Positions 18,730 to 26,006 of a stretch of DNA of 40,373 nt are shown here, in pieces. The notes under the pieces were generated by a model. It saw only the letters and a list, made by a program, of their open reading frames with translations. It was not told the origin of the DNA and did not search any database. Numbering within the stretch: position 1 is the stretch's first letter; each line of letters starts with the position of its first letter. This DNA is from a virus: the IMG/VR virus record IMGVR_UViG_3300017737_000019, positions 1-40,373 of that record; one strand, written 5' to 3'. Position numbers and translations under genes: made by a program.

Positions 18730-18876
18730 TTATCCTTTAGTTAAGTACTTTTTTATTCTTTCTGCTAATATAGACACTAATAAAAGCATCATAAATAACG
18801 ATATAACCCATATTAAGGCAGCAATACCAAGTATAAATAAGTTTGCTATCCATTCAGCCACATTAAGAACTAGCAT
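18730..18876 (-). CDS. 48-aa membrane protein
   Basis: An ORF of 48 codons reading MLVLNVAEWIANLFILGI and continuing through a long hydrophobic stretch (residues 10-38) to a basic tail ending RIKKYLTKG. One long or two short membrane helices with a positive C-terminus are predicted. It begins 14 nt inside the end of the upstream 18863-19054 gene and stops 4 nt before the zinc-ribbon gene start, fitting the tight packing of this operon. Early-operon membrane microproteins can act in superinfection exclusion, excision control or lysis; which applies is unknown. Confidence 0.6.
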   Translation of the reverse strand: MLVLNVAEWIANLFILGIAALIWVISLFMMLLLVSILAERIKKYLTKG

Positions 18877-19054
18877 TATGTTTATACGTTCTGTAATTAT
18901 TTATTTTTACTATTAGGTCTTTACAGTCTTTCATTAATATAGGTTTTAATGTTCCTATCTTAGATAAAAAATCTCTAGACTCTTTTAATAATTCTCTTAG
19001 TTCATTATTTTGCTCTTCAAGAATTAGCATTTGTTCGTTTTCAGGTATTTTCAT
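18863..19054 (-). CDS. Small coiled-coil protein
   Basis: A 63-aa product. The start at 19054 (MKIPENEQMLIL) is chosen because AAGGAAAGACG lies just upstream; the frame stays open to a GTG at 19093, which lacks such a site. Residues 7-45 form a leucine/glutamate heptad region (LILEEQNNELRELLKESRDFL), so a dimeric or trimeric coiled coil is likely. No enzymatic motif is present. The stop overlaps the start of the 48-aa membrane protein. Confidence 0.6.
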   Translation of the reverse strand: MKIPENEQMLILEEQNNELRELLKESRDFLSKIGTLKPILMKDCKDLIVKINNYRTYKHNASS

Positions 19055-19067
19055 ATATCGTCTTTCC

Positions 19068-19292
19068 TTATTTGCATTTTTTACATTGTTCACGTTTTAC
19101 TCCATATGTAGGCATATCTTCATATTGGATAAATTTCTTTTTACTACTAAACCAATCGTTTTGCCATACTTTTTTACAGTCTACACAGTACTTTAATGCA
19201 CATCTTTGTAGAGATCGTTTTTTTCTTACGTTAATTGGCTTTCTACTTACTTCGTTTGAAGTTTGTATATACCAAGGGTTTTTTATTTCCAT
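19068..19292 (-). CDS. Small zinc-ribbon protein (paralogue of 18384-18725)
   Basis: A 74-aa basic protein with YCVDC (C36, C39) and QCKKCK at the extreme C-terminus (C70, C73), forming a zinc ribbon. An extra C31 precedes the first pair. The CxxCKKVW start and the C-terminal CxxC match the 113-aa zinc-ribbon protein downstream. No SD is visible. Instead a strong pseudoknot-like hairpin (19304-19365) ends 11 nt before the start codon on this strand, so translation may be controlled by RNA structure. Confidence 0.65.
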   Translation of the reverse strand: MEIKNPWYIQTSNEVSRKPINVRKKRSLQRCALKYCVDCKKVWQNDWFSSKKKFIQYEDMPTYGVKREQCKKCK

Positions 19293-19303
19293 AATTTTTA
19301 AAT

Positions 19304-19365
19304 AAAGGGCATGGTAGCTTTCACCATTAAGACAAGGAGCTAATTTTATAGCCTTTTTGCCCTTT
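19304..19365 (-). ncRNA. Candidate structured 5' leader / tRNA-like element
   Basis: On the minus strand AAAGGGC (19359-19365) pairs with GCCCTTT (19304-19310), 8 bp counting the flanking T-A. Inside lie GCTA/TAGC and, directly abutting the 3' strand, ATGGT-GAAAGCT-ACCAT with a 5-bp stem and 7-nt loop. The loop AGCT can pair with an upstream AGCT, giving a possible pseudoknot. The geometry recalls a tRNA acceptor plus T-arm without an anticodon arm, or a small pseudoknot riboswitch. It ends 11 nt before the zinc-ribbon start codon. No known class is recognised. Confidence 0.45.
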
Positions 19366-19371
19366 AAATGT

Positions 19372-19496
19372 TTTGAGACTCATGGCGCCAACCATACATT
19401 AACATTCATTTATACAACAATTTCATTTTACCACAACCTACAATAGGCCTTTCGTAGTTTAATGATTTATAAAAAAAGTTAAATATGAGTCTCAAA
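19372..19496. repeat. 12-bp inverted repeat TTTGAGACTCAT / ATGAGTCTCAAA
   Basis: Perfect arms at 19372-19383 and 19485-19496 flank a 101-bp non-coding spacer that contains a candidate leftward promoter. The arms could be a repressor-binding pair or the closing helix of a longer RNA. The rest of 19293-19499 shows no convincing ORF. Confidence 0.6.
19409..19436 (-). promoter_or_regulatory. Candidate leftward sigma70-like promoter
   Basis: On the minus strand TTGTGG (19431-19436) and TATAAA (19409-19414) are separated by 16 bp. Transcription would start near 19402, read through the hairpin leader and serve the last four small genes of the early operon. Confidence 0.35.
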
Positions 19497-19499
19497 TTC

Positions 19500-19691
19500 T
19501 TATTTTTTATTTCCTGCTTTTATTTTTTCATTTTCCTCAAACGTAGGTTGACCTAAATGTCTCCAAATGTCATCCATTATTGATTTGCCATCATTAGACA
19601 TTCTATCTCTATCAAGATATTCTAAATCATTTAATAATTGCATTAACCTTTGAGTTAGTTCACTTCCTATATTTGCTTTTAGTTTTTGCAT
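19500..19691 (-). CDS. Small protein of unknown function
   Basis: A 63-aa helical, charged protein (residues 7-40 ELTQRLMQLLNDLEYLDRDR). No family is recognised. Its ATG overlaps the upstream gene's TAA as TAATG, supporting it as a real coupled gene. Downstream is the 207-nt regulatory gap, so it is the last gene of the main early replication cluster. Confidence 0.6.
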   Translation of the reverse strand: MQKLKANIGSELTQRLMQLLNDLEYLDRDRMSNDGKSIMDDIWRHLGQPTFEENEKIKAGNKK

Positions 19692-19957
19692 TAGTCACAA
19701 TTTCCTGTAGTACAAACACCGCCTTGAGCAGCAATAACTTGGTCTTGCGTAACATTTCTATCTATAGCTCTATTTAAGTCTGTTATTTTAGATTGAGCAT
19801 CACGAACAACATCGCCAATCTTATTTAACAAGTTACCTTCTTTATCCGTTTCGTAAAGAGCAGTTTGAATTGCTTTTAACTCTTCTAAAGTCAGTTCAGG
19901 TTTAATTACATGAACATTTTTAGTTATTACTTCTGTTTTAGTTTCTATTTCTAGCAT
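19691..19957 (-). CDS. Small helical protein with C-terminal cysteines
   Basis: An 88-aa protein with AAAGGACAT before its ATG. Residues 20-72 are predicted helical, and the C-terminus reads GGVCTTGNCD, a terminal C-x4-C pair that could bind metal or form a disulfide. The family is not recognised. It is coupled by stop/start overlap to the following 63-aa gene. Confidence 0.6.
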   Translation of the reverse strand: MLEIETKTEVITKNVHVIKPELTLEELKAIQTALYETDKEGNLLNKIGDVVRDAQSKITDLNRAIDRNVTQDQVIAAQGGVCTTGNCD

Positions 19958-19969
19958 TTTATGTCCTTT

Positions 19970-20239
19970 TTATGAGTATTCTATTTCTATGTAATCTATT
20001 TCGTTTATATGAAATACGATTCTTTCACTTATTTTATCTAAACTAGGATTATTACAACCTTCAGTTTGTCCTTTTAAATCAACCCACATATATCTATGAA
20101 CTCTTTTTGACATCCATACAAATTCTATATTGTGAACATTATAGCGTTTTCCATTTTTTAATGTTATGTGATTAATGTTGTTTGTTTCAAAAATCAGTTC
20201 AAGATATGCTTGAGATAGGTTGCTATTTTCTTCTAGCAT
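19970..20239 (-). CDS. Small protein of unknown function
   Basis: An 89-aa protein of mixed alpha/beta character ending in an acidic strand (IDYIEIEYS). AAAAGGATAATT before the ATG overlaps the last codons of the nuclease gene, giving close coupling. No catalytic or binding motif is apparent. The setting among recombination genes suggests a replication-associated accessory role, which is inference only. Confidence 0.6.
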   Translation of the reverse strand: MLEENSNLSQAYLELIFETNNINHITLKNGKRYNVHNIEFVWMSKRVHRYMWVDLKGQTEGCNNPSLDKISERIVFHINEIDYIEIEYS

Positions 20240-20241
20240 AA

Positions 20242-20544
20242 TTATCCTTTTAGTTTTTTTAATAAGGTTAAGAAAATATTTATATTCATAAGAGCGTAGG
20301 TATCTCCACGATCTTCTCTGAATGCTACTATATCTGTATGCTCACATTTTAAAAATGAAGCTATCTTTTTTCTACGCTTTGCTTGAACTGTATATTCTTC
20401 TACTGTACAGTCTACTTCTTCATGGAGCCCTAATGATTGACCATTAGAACCCCATGCACGTACAGCTTTTAAACCAAACTCTTTAGCTTGATTTACAATT
20501 TCACGTTCAAAAGCATTGCCTTTTTGTTTACTTGGACTTGCCAT
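20242..20544 (-). CDS. Hjc-like PD-(D/E)XK nuclease (Holliday-junction resolvase type)
   Basis: A 100-aa protein with the compact archaeal Hjc-type layout: KGNAFEREIV (E13), then D45 in EEVDCTV, then Q54-A-K56 as the (E/Q)xK element, followed by a basic helix KRRKK. E13, D45 and K56 would form the metal site. Relatives in phages resolve branched DNA during recombination or packaging. It lies among ERF, SSB and primase genes, as expected for recombination-dependent replication. It overlaps the next upstream gene by 17 nt. The exact substrate (Holliday junction or other branched DNA) is not determined by sequence. Confidence 0.72.
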   Translation of the reverse strand: MASPSKQKGNAFEREIVNQAKEFGLKAVRAWGSNGQSLGLHEEVDCTVEEYTVQAKRRKKIASFLKCEHTDIVAFREDRGDTYALMNINIFLTLLKKLKG

Positions 20545-20749
20545 ATTTTTTTCTTTCGTGTTTTAGCTTAATTAAATAAGCAGTTAAATAAATAATAGCA
20601 TCAAGAACTTCTTCTAATGTTTCTTCATAGAAGTCTCTACCATCATACAATGGTAGAGGCCCTCCATATCTATCTGCACCTAAATGCAATCTTGATTCTA
20701 TTTTTTTTATTAATTCACTTCTTACGTCTAATTCATTTACAGAAGCCAT
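20528..20749 (-). CDS. MazG-like NTP pyrophosphohydrolase-type small protein
   Basis: A 73-aa protein with GADRYGGPLPLYDGRDF, then EETLEEVLDAIIYLTAYL. The E-E-x2-E-E-x2-D-A helix resembles the metal-binding helix of all-alpha NTP pyrophosphohydrolases (MazG/dUTPase-2 superfamily), commonly carried by phages to adjust nucleotide pools. It is shorter than a full MazG domain, so it may be a minimal homo-oligomeric form. The overlap with both neighbours places it firmly in the operon. Confidence 0.5.
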   Translation of the reverse strand: MASVNELDVRSELIKKIESRLHLGADRYGGPLPLYDGRDFYEETLEEVLDAIIYLTAYLIKLKHERKKYGKSK

Positions 20750-20955
20750 TTATTCCACCTATGTAGTGTTATACTTATTTCCATAGGGCCTACACCAAAA
20801 CCTGCAGTAATGTGTTCGCCATTTGTTGAATGTATTCCTATAGTTAAGTTGATTATCCAAAGAAGAATAAGGGATGTCATAGCACCCCTTTCTTCTTGCT
20901 TGTATTTAAATGCAATAAGTCCATCAGCTATATTTAGCCTCACACTTGTTCCCAT
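20737..20955 (-). CDS. Small protein, possible membrane segment
   Basis: A frame of up to 72 aa from an ATG at 20955. Two other starts are credible. GTG at 20943 overlaps the primase stop as GTGA. ATG at 20880 is preceded by GAAAGGGGTG, the best SD, and gives a 47-aa product starting MTSLILLWIINLTIG, which resembles a signal or membrane helix. The common C-terminus is beta-like (AGFGVGPMEISITLHRW). The function is unknown, and the presence of alternative starts is the notable feature. Confidence 0.5.
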   Translation of the reverse strand: MGTSVRLNIADGLIAFKYKQEERGAMTSLILLWIINLTIGIHSTNGEHITAGFGVGPMEISITLHRWNKWLL

Positions 20956-22721
20956 CTAAATGTTTTCGGTTGAAACTCGAATTGTAATTTCATTTTATTC
21001 TCATCTCGTGATTTCTTACTAACAACGTAACGAGTCATTTTATCTCGTTCACCACTTATCATAATAACTTTATCAGCTTTTTGAACAACAGTCATACTGC
21101 CTTTAGCAGCAGTCATTTCAGCTGAGCCATTTCTAGCACCATCTTTATTCATGTGATGAACACCTATAACAATTAAATCTTGAGTGATTGCAATTGTTTT
21201 AAGTGTGTTGATAATCTTATTCATACGTTCAAAGTCATTATATACATTATCTACATTAATGTCTTCGGTAGTGTCAACTACGAGTATTTTTGGTTTTATT
21301 TCTGCTATTTGTTTTTCTAGTCTACTCAATTCAATTGGATCACTTAATACCGATATTTGTTTAAACTCTCTACCAAGGTTTGATTTTTGTTCTTCATTAA
21401 TTGCTTCAGCAACTGCTTTTTCTTTTGGTAAACTGTGAGTTATTTGACAAAAACGTCTAAACATTAAATGATGATGTAATTCAAGACTTAAATACAAACA
21501 AGTAAGATTTGGTAGGTTAGCTACGAGGTTTTGTACAAACGCAGTTTTACCTAAACCTGTATCTCCAAGCAAAATAACTAATTCACCAGGGTAGACAGTA
21601 TATTTCTGACCTTCTCTAGGAAGTTTCCATATTTCACCAAAATCAAACGATTTATCTGTAAAATCTTGTTTAATGTAATCTTGGTAAGAAGATTCCATTT
21701 GTTTTGAGTTTTTAATATTTAAAGAATAATCCTTACGTTTGTAATAAATGCATTTTGTACTGCACCATTGTGACATAATAGGGTCATCACATCCGTATTG
21801 ATAACCTTCTTTAAATACTTGCTTTGAGCATGATTGCGATTCTTTATCTAAGCCAGAATATGTTTTTAATGCAACTTCTACAATTTCTTGTGGAGTCCCA
21901 TTTCTTCTAAGCCAAGATGCAATGCGCATCATAGTTTCATTTCTCTGTCCTTGAATAGGCCCAGCGTGATATGCTTTTTGCATACAGGTAACAATAGCGT
22001 TAGGGTCACCTTTTATCTTATGTAATTTTGCAGTTAAAGGAATTGATGCTCTCATTGGTTTTTTAATTAAATGAGAAAGCATTGTATCTACTTCGACATA
22101 TTCATCAAACCAAAGACCATGTTCTTTGTAAGGTTTAGATGCCACGTGTTTAATGTCAGTCATATCCCAACTAAAAAGGTCTTCTCTGTCTATTTTTGTT
22201 TTATAGAGTCCTGATTTTTTATTAATAGTTCCACCTGCACGAATCAATCTTGGTTTATCAAAGATATTATCAGCTTCAGGAAATATTTCTGCAATTGTGG
22301 TTTTAACAGTAGTAGGAAGATCAACACCAGATTCAAATCCAAATACATCAGCTAGATGTACATGAAATCCTGTACCACTATACCATATAGTATAGTAATC
22401 ATCTGGAATGTTGTAATTATTAACCAACTCTTCAGTAACAAAATACCGCATTAGATTAAGCAGTTCTTCGTTTTCTAAACTTCCTTTATCAAAGTCTAAA
22501 ATGATTTGATTAATGTTAGCTAACCCACTATAGTTTTGTATTGTTCTAGTTTTATCTATATGTGTTTTAAGATTTGCATCAAAACAATACCAACTATAAT
22601 ACACTTCACTATTATCTTCTACTTTACTGATAAAGTCATGCAGTTGATGTAACTGCATAACTTTACCACGATTACTAACAGATGGAGAGGCTACTTCTAC
22701 AAACTGTTTTTTAATGTCCAA
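20940..22721 (-). CDS. Bifunctional AEP primase - DnaB-like helicase
   Basis: A 593-aa fusion. The N-terminal half is an archaeo-eukaryotic-type primase: ILDFDKG gives D76 and D78, SGTGFHVH (115-122) is the second motif, and RAGGTINKKSGLYK (161-174) the third. A cysteine group follows (C298, C311, C320, C324), likely a zinc or iron-sulfur site. The C-terminal half is a RecA/DnaB-type ATPase with Walker A GDTGLGKT (386-393), Walker B ILVVD (D483) and a DnaB-style VHHMNKDG segment. It would unwind the fork and lay primers, so it is the core replication enzyme. No DNA polymerase gene is visible, so the host replicase is presumably used. It overlaps both neighbours. Confidence 0.88.
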   Translation of the reverse strand: MDIKKQFVEVASPSVSNRGKVMQLHQLHDFISKVEDNSEVYYSWYCFDANLKTHIDKTRTIQNYSGLANINQIILDFDKGSLENEELLNLMRYFVTEELVNNYNIPDDYYTIWYSGTGFHVHLADVFGFESGVDLPTTVKTTIAEIFPEADNIFDKPRLIRAGGTINKKSGLYKTKIDREDLFSWDMTDIKHVASKPYKEHGLWFDEYVEVDTMLSHLIKKPMRASIPLTAKLHKIKGDPNAIVTCMQKAYHAGPIQGQRNETMMRIASWLRRNGTPQEIVEVALKTYSGLDKESQSCSKQVFKEGYQYGCDDPIMSQWCSTKCIYYKRKDYSLNIKNSKQMESSYQDYIKQDFTDKSFDFGEIWKLPREGQKYTVYPGELVILLGDTGLGKTAFVQNLVANLPNLTCLYLSLELHHHLMFRRFCQITHSLPKEKAVAEAINEEQKSNLGREFKQISVLSDPIELSRLEKQIAEIKPKILVVDTTEDINVDNVYNDFERMNKIINTLKTIAITQDLIVIGVHHMNKDGARNGSAEMTAAKGSMTVVQKADKVIMISGERDKMTRYVVSKKSRDENKMKLQFEFQPKTFRWEQV

Positions 22722-22966
22722 GTATTTTCTCCGTATTTCATTTCTTGGTCTGTTAATTGAAGACCGCTATCACGTAACAAATGAGATTCTTGGTTGCGTA
22801 AGCGTCTAAACTCACGTTCTACTGTGGAAGGGAGAACACTACGTTGATGCCAACTTTTTATAAACTGAACACAATCAGTTTGTATGTTGTGATTAGCTAT
22901 TGTTGAACCATCAGATTGATTACCTAACCATTCAATAATCATATCAGATATTTTAACCCTAGCCAT
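22697..22966 (-). CDS. Small protein, possible helix-turn-helix
   Basis: An 89-aa protein between SSB and primase. It overlaps the primase start by 25 nt and its ATG overlaps the SSB stop (TAATG). VLPSTVEREFRRLRNQES resembles the recognition end of a winged helix: a Pro-Ser-Thr-Val turn followed by an arginine-rich helix. Such proteins act as helicase loaders, origin binders or regulators. The assignment is tentative. Confidence 0.6.
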   Translation of the reverse strand: MARVKISDMIIEWLGNQSDGSTIANHNIQTDCVQFIKSWHQRSVLPSTVEREFRRLRNQESHLLRDSGLQLTDQEMKYGENTWTLKNSL

Positions 22967-23616
22967 TAGAAAGGCATCCCATCGTCTTCAGCTTCAATCT
23001 GGATTCCATCGTTTTCAGCTTCAAATGCAGCAGCATGTTTATCTGTTGGCGCATATTCTTCTGATGACCATTTAGCTTTTTCTTCTTCTGCGTGTGCATA
23101 TTTTCCTGGAACGTAATCATGTTGCTCTTTGTCTTTAAACATTTCAAGCCATTCAGTACGTAATACATTTGCACCTTCTTCAACAGTTTTTACTGTTTTC
23201 CAAAAGTTTCTATATGTACCTGTAGTTTCATACTCAGCACAAACTAGTGAGCGTCCAATTAAATCAGCTTTTACTTCATCTCTAAAATCATCACCTTTAT
23301 CATTTAAAGCTGTTAATGGGTCAACGCCTGTTGCTTCAATAAACTTTTTAATATAAAAGCTACCGCCTTGCCCAACTGTTTTACTTGTTCCGTAATCAAC
23401 TGCTACGTCTTGTTCTTTTTCATGATTACCCGCTAACCAAAACTTTTTTGCCCATTGAGATGATTCATTTTTAATATGAGCAATTAAGTGAATATCTTGG
23501 TTGTAAGTATTATTTTCATTTACAGTAATATCTTCAATAGTATAAACATCAAAGTAAACTCCTTTTGGATATTGACTAGATGAACTTTTACTGCTTTGTT
23601 TTTTAGGCTTAAACAT
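22966..23616 (-). CDS. ssb: Single-stranded DNA-binding protein
   Basis: A 216-aa protein ending in an acidic tail with the tip DDGMPF, the aromatic-capped peptide that bacterial and phage SSBs use to recruit partners. Residues 15-150 have strand-rich OB-like character, although no close match to E. coli SSB is evident; it is closer in style to phage T7 gp2.5-type proteins. AGGAG precedes the ATG, and the start overlaps the ERF stop (TAATG), pairing annealase and SSB as in many phage recombination modules. It coats ssDNA during replication and recombination. Confidence 0.8.
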   Translation of the reverse strand: MFKPKKQSSKSSSSQYPKGVYFDVYTIEDITVNENNTYNQDIHLIAHIKNESSQWAKKFWLAGNHEKEQDVAVDYGTSKTVGQGGSFYIKKFIEATGVDPLTALNDKGDDFRDEVKADLIGRSLVCAEYETTGTYRNFWKTVKTVEEGANVLRTEWLEMFKDKEQHDYVPGKYAHAEEEKAKWSSEEYAPTDKHAAAFEAENDGIQIEAEDDGMPF

Positions 23617-24401
23617 TATTTCTTCTCCTGTTTTGTTTTATTATATTTTGCAATTGCTCTTTCAAGTAAGTGTTCAGTCCAACCATTTTCATCTAAAGCA
23701 TCAGTTGAATCTTGTTGACCTGCTTCAGCAAACTTTTTAGTCCATTCTGCTATGATCTTTTTACCAACTTGTTTTGTTCTTTTGTGGCCTTCTTTAGCAT
23801 CTTGAATACGTATTTCTGCTTCAGCAGTACTTATGACATATCCATCTATTGCAATTTTCTTAAGTGCAAGTTTATCTTTTGGTATTGTATTAGCATCACG
23901 AGCAAGTCTATCTATTTTAATAGATTGGTCTTGAGTAACACATCCTTTTAACACAGGTGAACCATTGTGATGCATTTCTGTTCTGTTATCCATACTATCA
24001 GGGTCACGAGTATCGTCAATAGCAAATAAGCCATTACAAGCATATTTACGAGCATACGTACTAGCAGTACCTGACATTTGTGGGTCATCCATACCTCTTT
24101 TATTAACTGCTTCACGAGCTAATGCAGTTGCATTTATTTCATCTTCACCATCAGATAGAGTTACTGTAGCTTCTATGTAATTCAAACCATTTGAACCAAT
24201 TAGCTTATCTGTCATTCTTATATTAAGATTCGTTTGCTCTAATAATGGTTTTACATTTTCCAATATATCACTAAGAGTGCGATAATCGAATTTTGCAAAA
24301 TCATTTTTATGTGCTTTATCCACTTTTAAAGTGCTTTGTATAAACATTAACTTTTCATCAATGTTGTTAAATTCCAGTTCTTCTGGGTTTTTTATTGCCA
24401 T
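23616..24401 (-). CDS. erf: ERF-family single-strand annealing recombinase
   Basis: A 261-aa protein. Residues 109-126 read MSGTASTYARKYACNGLF, the hallmark of ERF-superfamily annealases, followed by an acidic DDTRDPD. The N-terminal domain (15-135) has the expected alpha/beta pattern; the C-terminal part is helical and Lys-rich (KYNKTKQEKK). P22 Erf is the founding member, consistent with the P22-like packaging genes here. It anneals complementary ssDNA and may circularise terminally redundant genomes after entry. AGGAGAAAC lies before the ATG. Confidence 0.88.
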   Translation of the reverse strand: MAIKNPEELEFNNIDEKLMFIQSTLKVDKAHKNDFAKFDYRTLSDILENVKPLLEQTNLNIRMTDKLIGSNGLNYIEATVTLSDGEDEINATALAREAVNKRGMDDPQMSGTASTYARKYACNGLFAIDDTRDPDSMDNRTEMHHNGSPVLKGCVTQDQSIKIDRLARDANTIPKDKLALKKIAIDGYVISTAEAEIRIQDAKEGHKRTKQVGKKIIAEWTKKFAEAGQQDSTDALDENGWTEHLLERAIAKYNKTKQEKK

Positions 24402-24580
24402 TTATTTAGTTTCTCCTGTTTTATTATATCTATGTAACATCCAAATACTTCACTTTGGGTTTTATCTTTACTTTCTATTTCATAATGACAAAATTCTATG
24501 CCATCATGCGTTTTGTAACCATCTTCACAAATTCTTGAACAATTGGCACATACTGCTAAATCTGAATAATACATATTCAT
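24392..24580 (-). CDS. 62-aa zinc-binding protein
   Basis: The start at 24580 (MNMYYSDLAV) is chosen because AAGGGGGAG lies 9 nt upstream; the frame is open to 24646 but without an SD. The product has CANCSRIC (C11, C14, C18) and C31, C48, a treble-clef or zinc-ribbon-like cluster. It overlaps the ERF start by 10 nt. The function is unknown. It is one of at least four small Cys-rich proteins in this operon. Confidence 0.6.
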   Translation of the reverse strand: MNMYYSDLAVCANCSRICEDGYKTHDGIEFCHYEIESKDKTQSEVFGCYIDIIKQEKLNKWQ

Positions 24581-24651
24581 ATCGAATTGCTCCCCCTTGA
24601 TAAACATTAACCATGACGTTAAATATATATAAGTAAGAGGGAGCATTCAGA

Positions 24652-25377
24652 TTAGCACAAAGCCATTGCGTTATCGTGCAATGATATGTGTCTTTCCAAA
24701 ATTTTGTTTGGAGGTGTAGTTTTTAGTGACTCTGTACAGGCATTGTATAAGCTCCATACTGTGTTTGAATCAAACTCTTCATGCGAAGGTTTAAACCATT
24801 CTTTTTTAGCTTTTTGCATTTGTCTAGGAGTCATATCGCCATTTATAAATAAACGACCAAGGAACTCTCCAGCTTCATCTTTATACAATGTTCTATCTTT
24901 CATTGCTTCAGAATCTTCTGTTAGATTTTGAAAATTGTCTATGCCTCTATAAAGTGTAGCCATAGTTTTTTCTTCAATATCATTCCATACGTTTTTTGTA
25001 TGTTTTCTCATGTAGGTGACTTCGCCACGAAACATAAGGTTGTCACATACAAAGATTTGCGCTCCTGAACAAAAGCCATTGCTCATTGATTTGTCATAAC
25101 TAGAACGAATACCAATTGCATAACCCATTTCTGGATTTGATTGTGATTCGTACTGCAAGACTGCAAACATTCTTTGGTCTTTATTTTCACCACCACTTAA
25201 TGCATACTGATCTTTTGAAAAAGAATATTCATTAAGCAGTCTGTCTGCTATTTTTCTCGTATTTACTACCAAGTCTTCATATCCAACTGGTATATACGTA
25301 TCGGTTTGTTTTGGAAGGGGAACGGATGCAACTTCATCTAAAGTTGCTATTCGTCCACCACAGTGTGTCATTATCAT
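24652..25377 (-). CDS. DUF932-family protein
   Basis: A 241-aa protein with the pattern of the DUF932 phage/plasmid family: GIRSSYDKSMSNGFCSGAQIF, then VCDNLMFRGE, then long helices. Its biochemical role is not established. It is frequent near recombination and replication genes in phages and plasmids. Here it sits between a zinc-ribbon microprotein and the ERF-SSB module, in the same leftward operon. A ~70-nt gap separates it from the 62-aa zinc protein downstream. Confidence 0.8.
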   Translation of the reverse strand: MIMTHCGGRIATLDEVASVPLPKQTDTYIPVGYEDLVVNTRKIADRLLNEYSFSKDQYALSGGENKDQRMFAVLQYESQSNPEMGYAIGIRSSYDKSMSNGFCSGAQIFVCDNLMFRGEVTYMRKHTKNVWNDIEEKTMATLYRGIDNFQNLTEDSEAMKDRTLYKDEAGEFLGRLFINGDMTPRQMQKAKKEWFKPSHEEFDSNTVWSLYNACTESLKTTPPNKILERHISLHDNAMALC

Positions 25378-25383
25378 AATTTT

Positions 25384-25542
25384 TTATCGTTTAGCATATT
25401 CATAATAAAATGGCATTATTATCATACCACATTCTGTATCAATGCATTTCCATATATCAAATGTTCTGTCACCATCATTTTCAGCATCTTTTTCAAATTC
25501 AAGTAAGCTTTGACAATGAGGACATGTACGTTCTTGTTCCAT
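25384..25542 (-). CDS. 52-aa zinc-ribbon protein
   Basis: A short ORF starting MEQERTCPHCQSLLEF. C7 and C10 (CPHC) with C33 and C38 (CIDTEC) form a zinc ribbon. AAAGGAAAC lies 8 nt before the ATG, and the stop falls 6 nt before the DUF932 start, so it is convincingly part of the operon. Small CPHC ribbons commonly bind nucleic acid or RNA polymerase; no specific role is assigned. Confidence 0.75.
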   Translation of the reverse strand: MEQERTCPHCQSLLEFEKDAENDGDRTFDIWKCIDTECGMIIMPFYYEYAKR

Positions 25543-25562
25543 AATGTTTCCTTTGAAAGTTT

Positions 25563-25613
25563 GCCCCGTTACAGGCTGTAGAGTAGTAGAGTTGAGGTAA
25601 GGTGCAACGGGGC
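25563..25613. repeat. 8-bp inverted repeat GCCCCGTT / AACGGGGC
   Basis: Perfect arms at 25563-25570 and 25606-25613 enclose 35 nt in the gap between the first operon gene and the zinc-ribbon gene. There is no U-run after it on the minus strand, so it is not a simple terminator. It could be an attenuator or mRNA processing structure after the first early gene. Confidence 0.55.
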
Positions 25614-25634
25614 TGTAGGTCGGATTACCAGAGT

Positions 25635-26006
25635 CTAGTTCTTCGTGAGTTTCAATCGAGTACTAGCGTATGTGTATAACTGTCTTTTTAAATACACATC
25701 AGACTTATCTGTTTTAGATAGTTTGTTGTATATATACGACTCATTGTATCCTAAGACATATCTAAGATTGTCTTTGTATTTGTGTAATTGTCTTTTGCTC
25801 ATCATTCTTATTTCAATAATTTGATTAGCATATGTTTTTCCATAAGTTTGTGACCTTGCTAGTTCTGTATCACGATGAAGGTCAGTAGATATGGCATTTT
25901 TGAATAATGTACCTAATGTTTTAATAGGTAATTCAGTTTGTCTAAAAGCATTAAGTTTTTCAATGGTTGAATAGTTTAAGCTTTCTTTTAATGGTGCGTT
26001 TATCAT
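25635..26006 (-). CDS. First gene of the leftward early operon, unknown function
   Basis: A 123-aa basic protein (Lys/Arg/Tyr-rich C-terminus YLKRQLYTYASTRLKLTKN) with AAAGGAACAAAC before its ATG. No family is recognised. As the first gene after the early promoter, divergent from the HTH-PAS regulator, it takes the place of a Cro-like or antitermination regulator in lambdoid phages, but no clear HTH is visible. Confidence 0.65.
   Translation of the reverse strand: MINAPLKESLNYSTIEKLNAFRQTELPIKTLGTLFKNAISTDLHRDTELARSQTYGKTYANQIIEIRMMSKRQLHKYKDNLRYVLGYNESYIYNKLSKTDKSDVYLKRQLYTYASTRLKLTKN

Noticed and set aside
18623-18916. 97-aa rightward ORF
   Set aside because: Lies opposite the zinc-ribbon and membrane microprotein genes; no SD and no recognisable motif.
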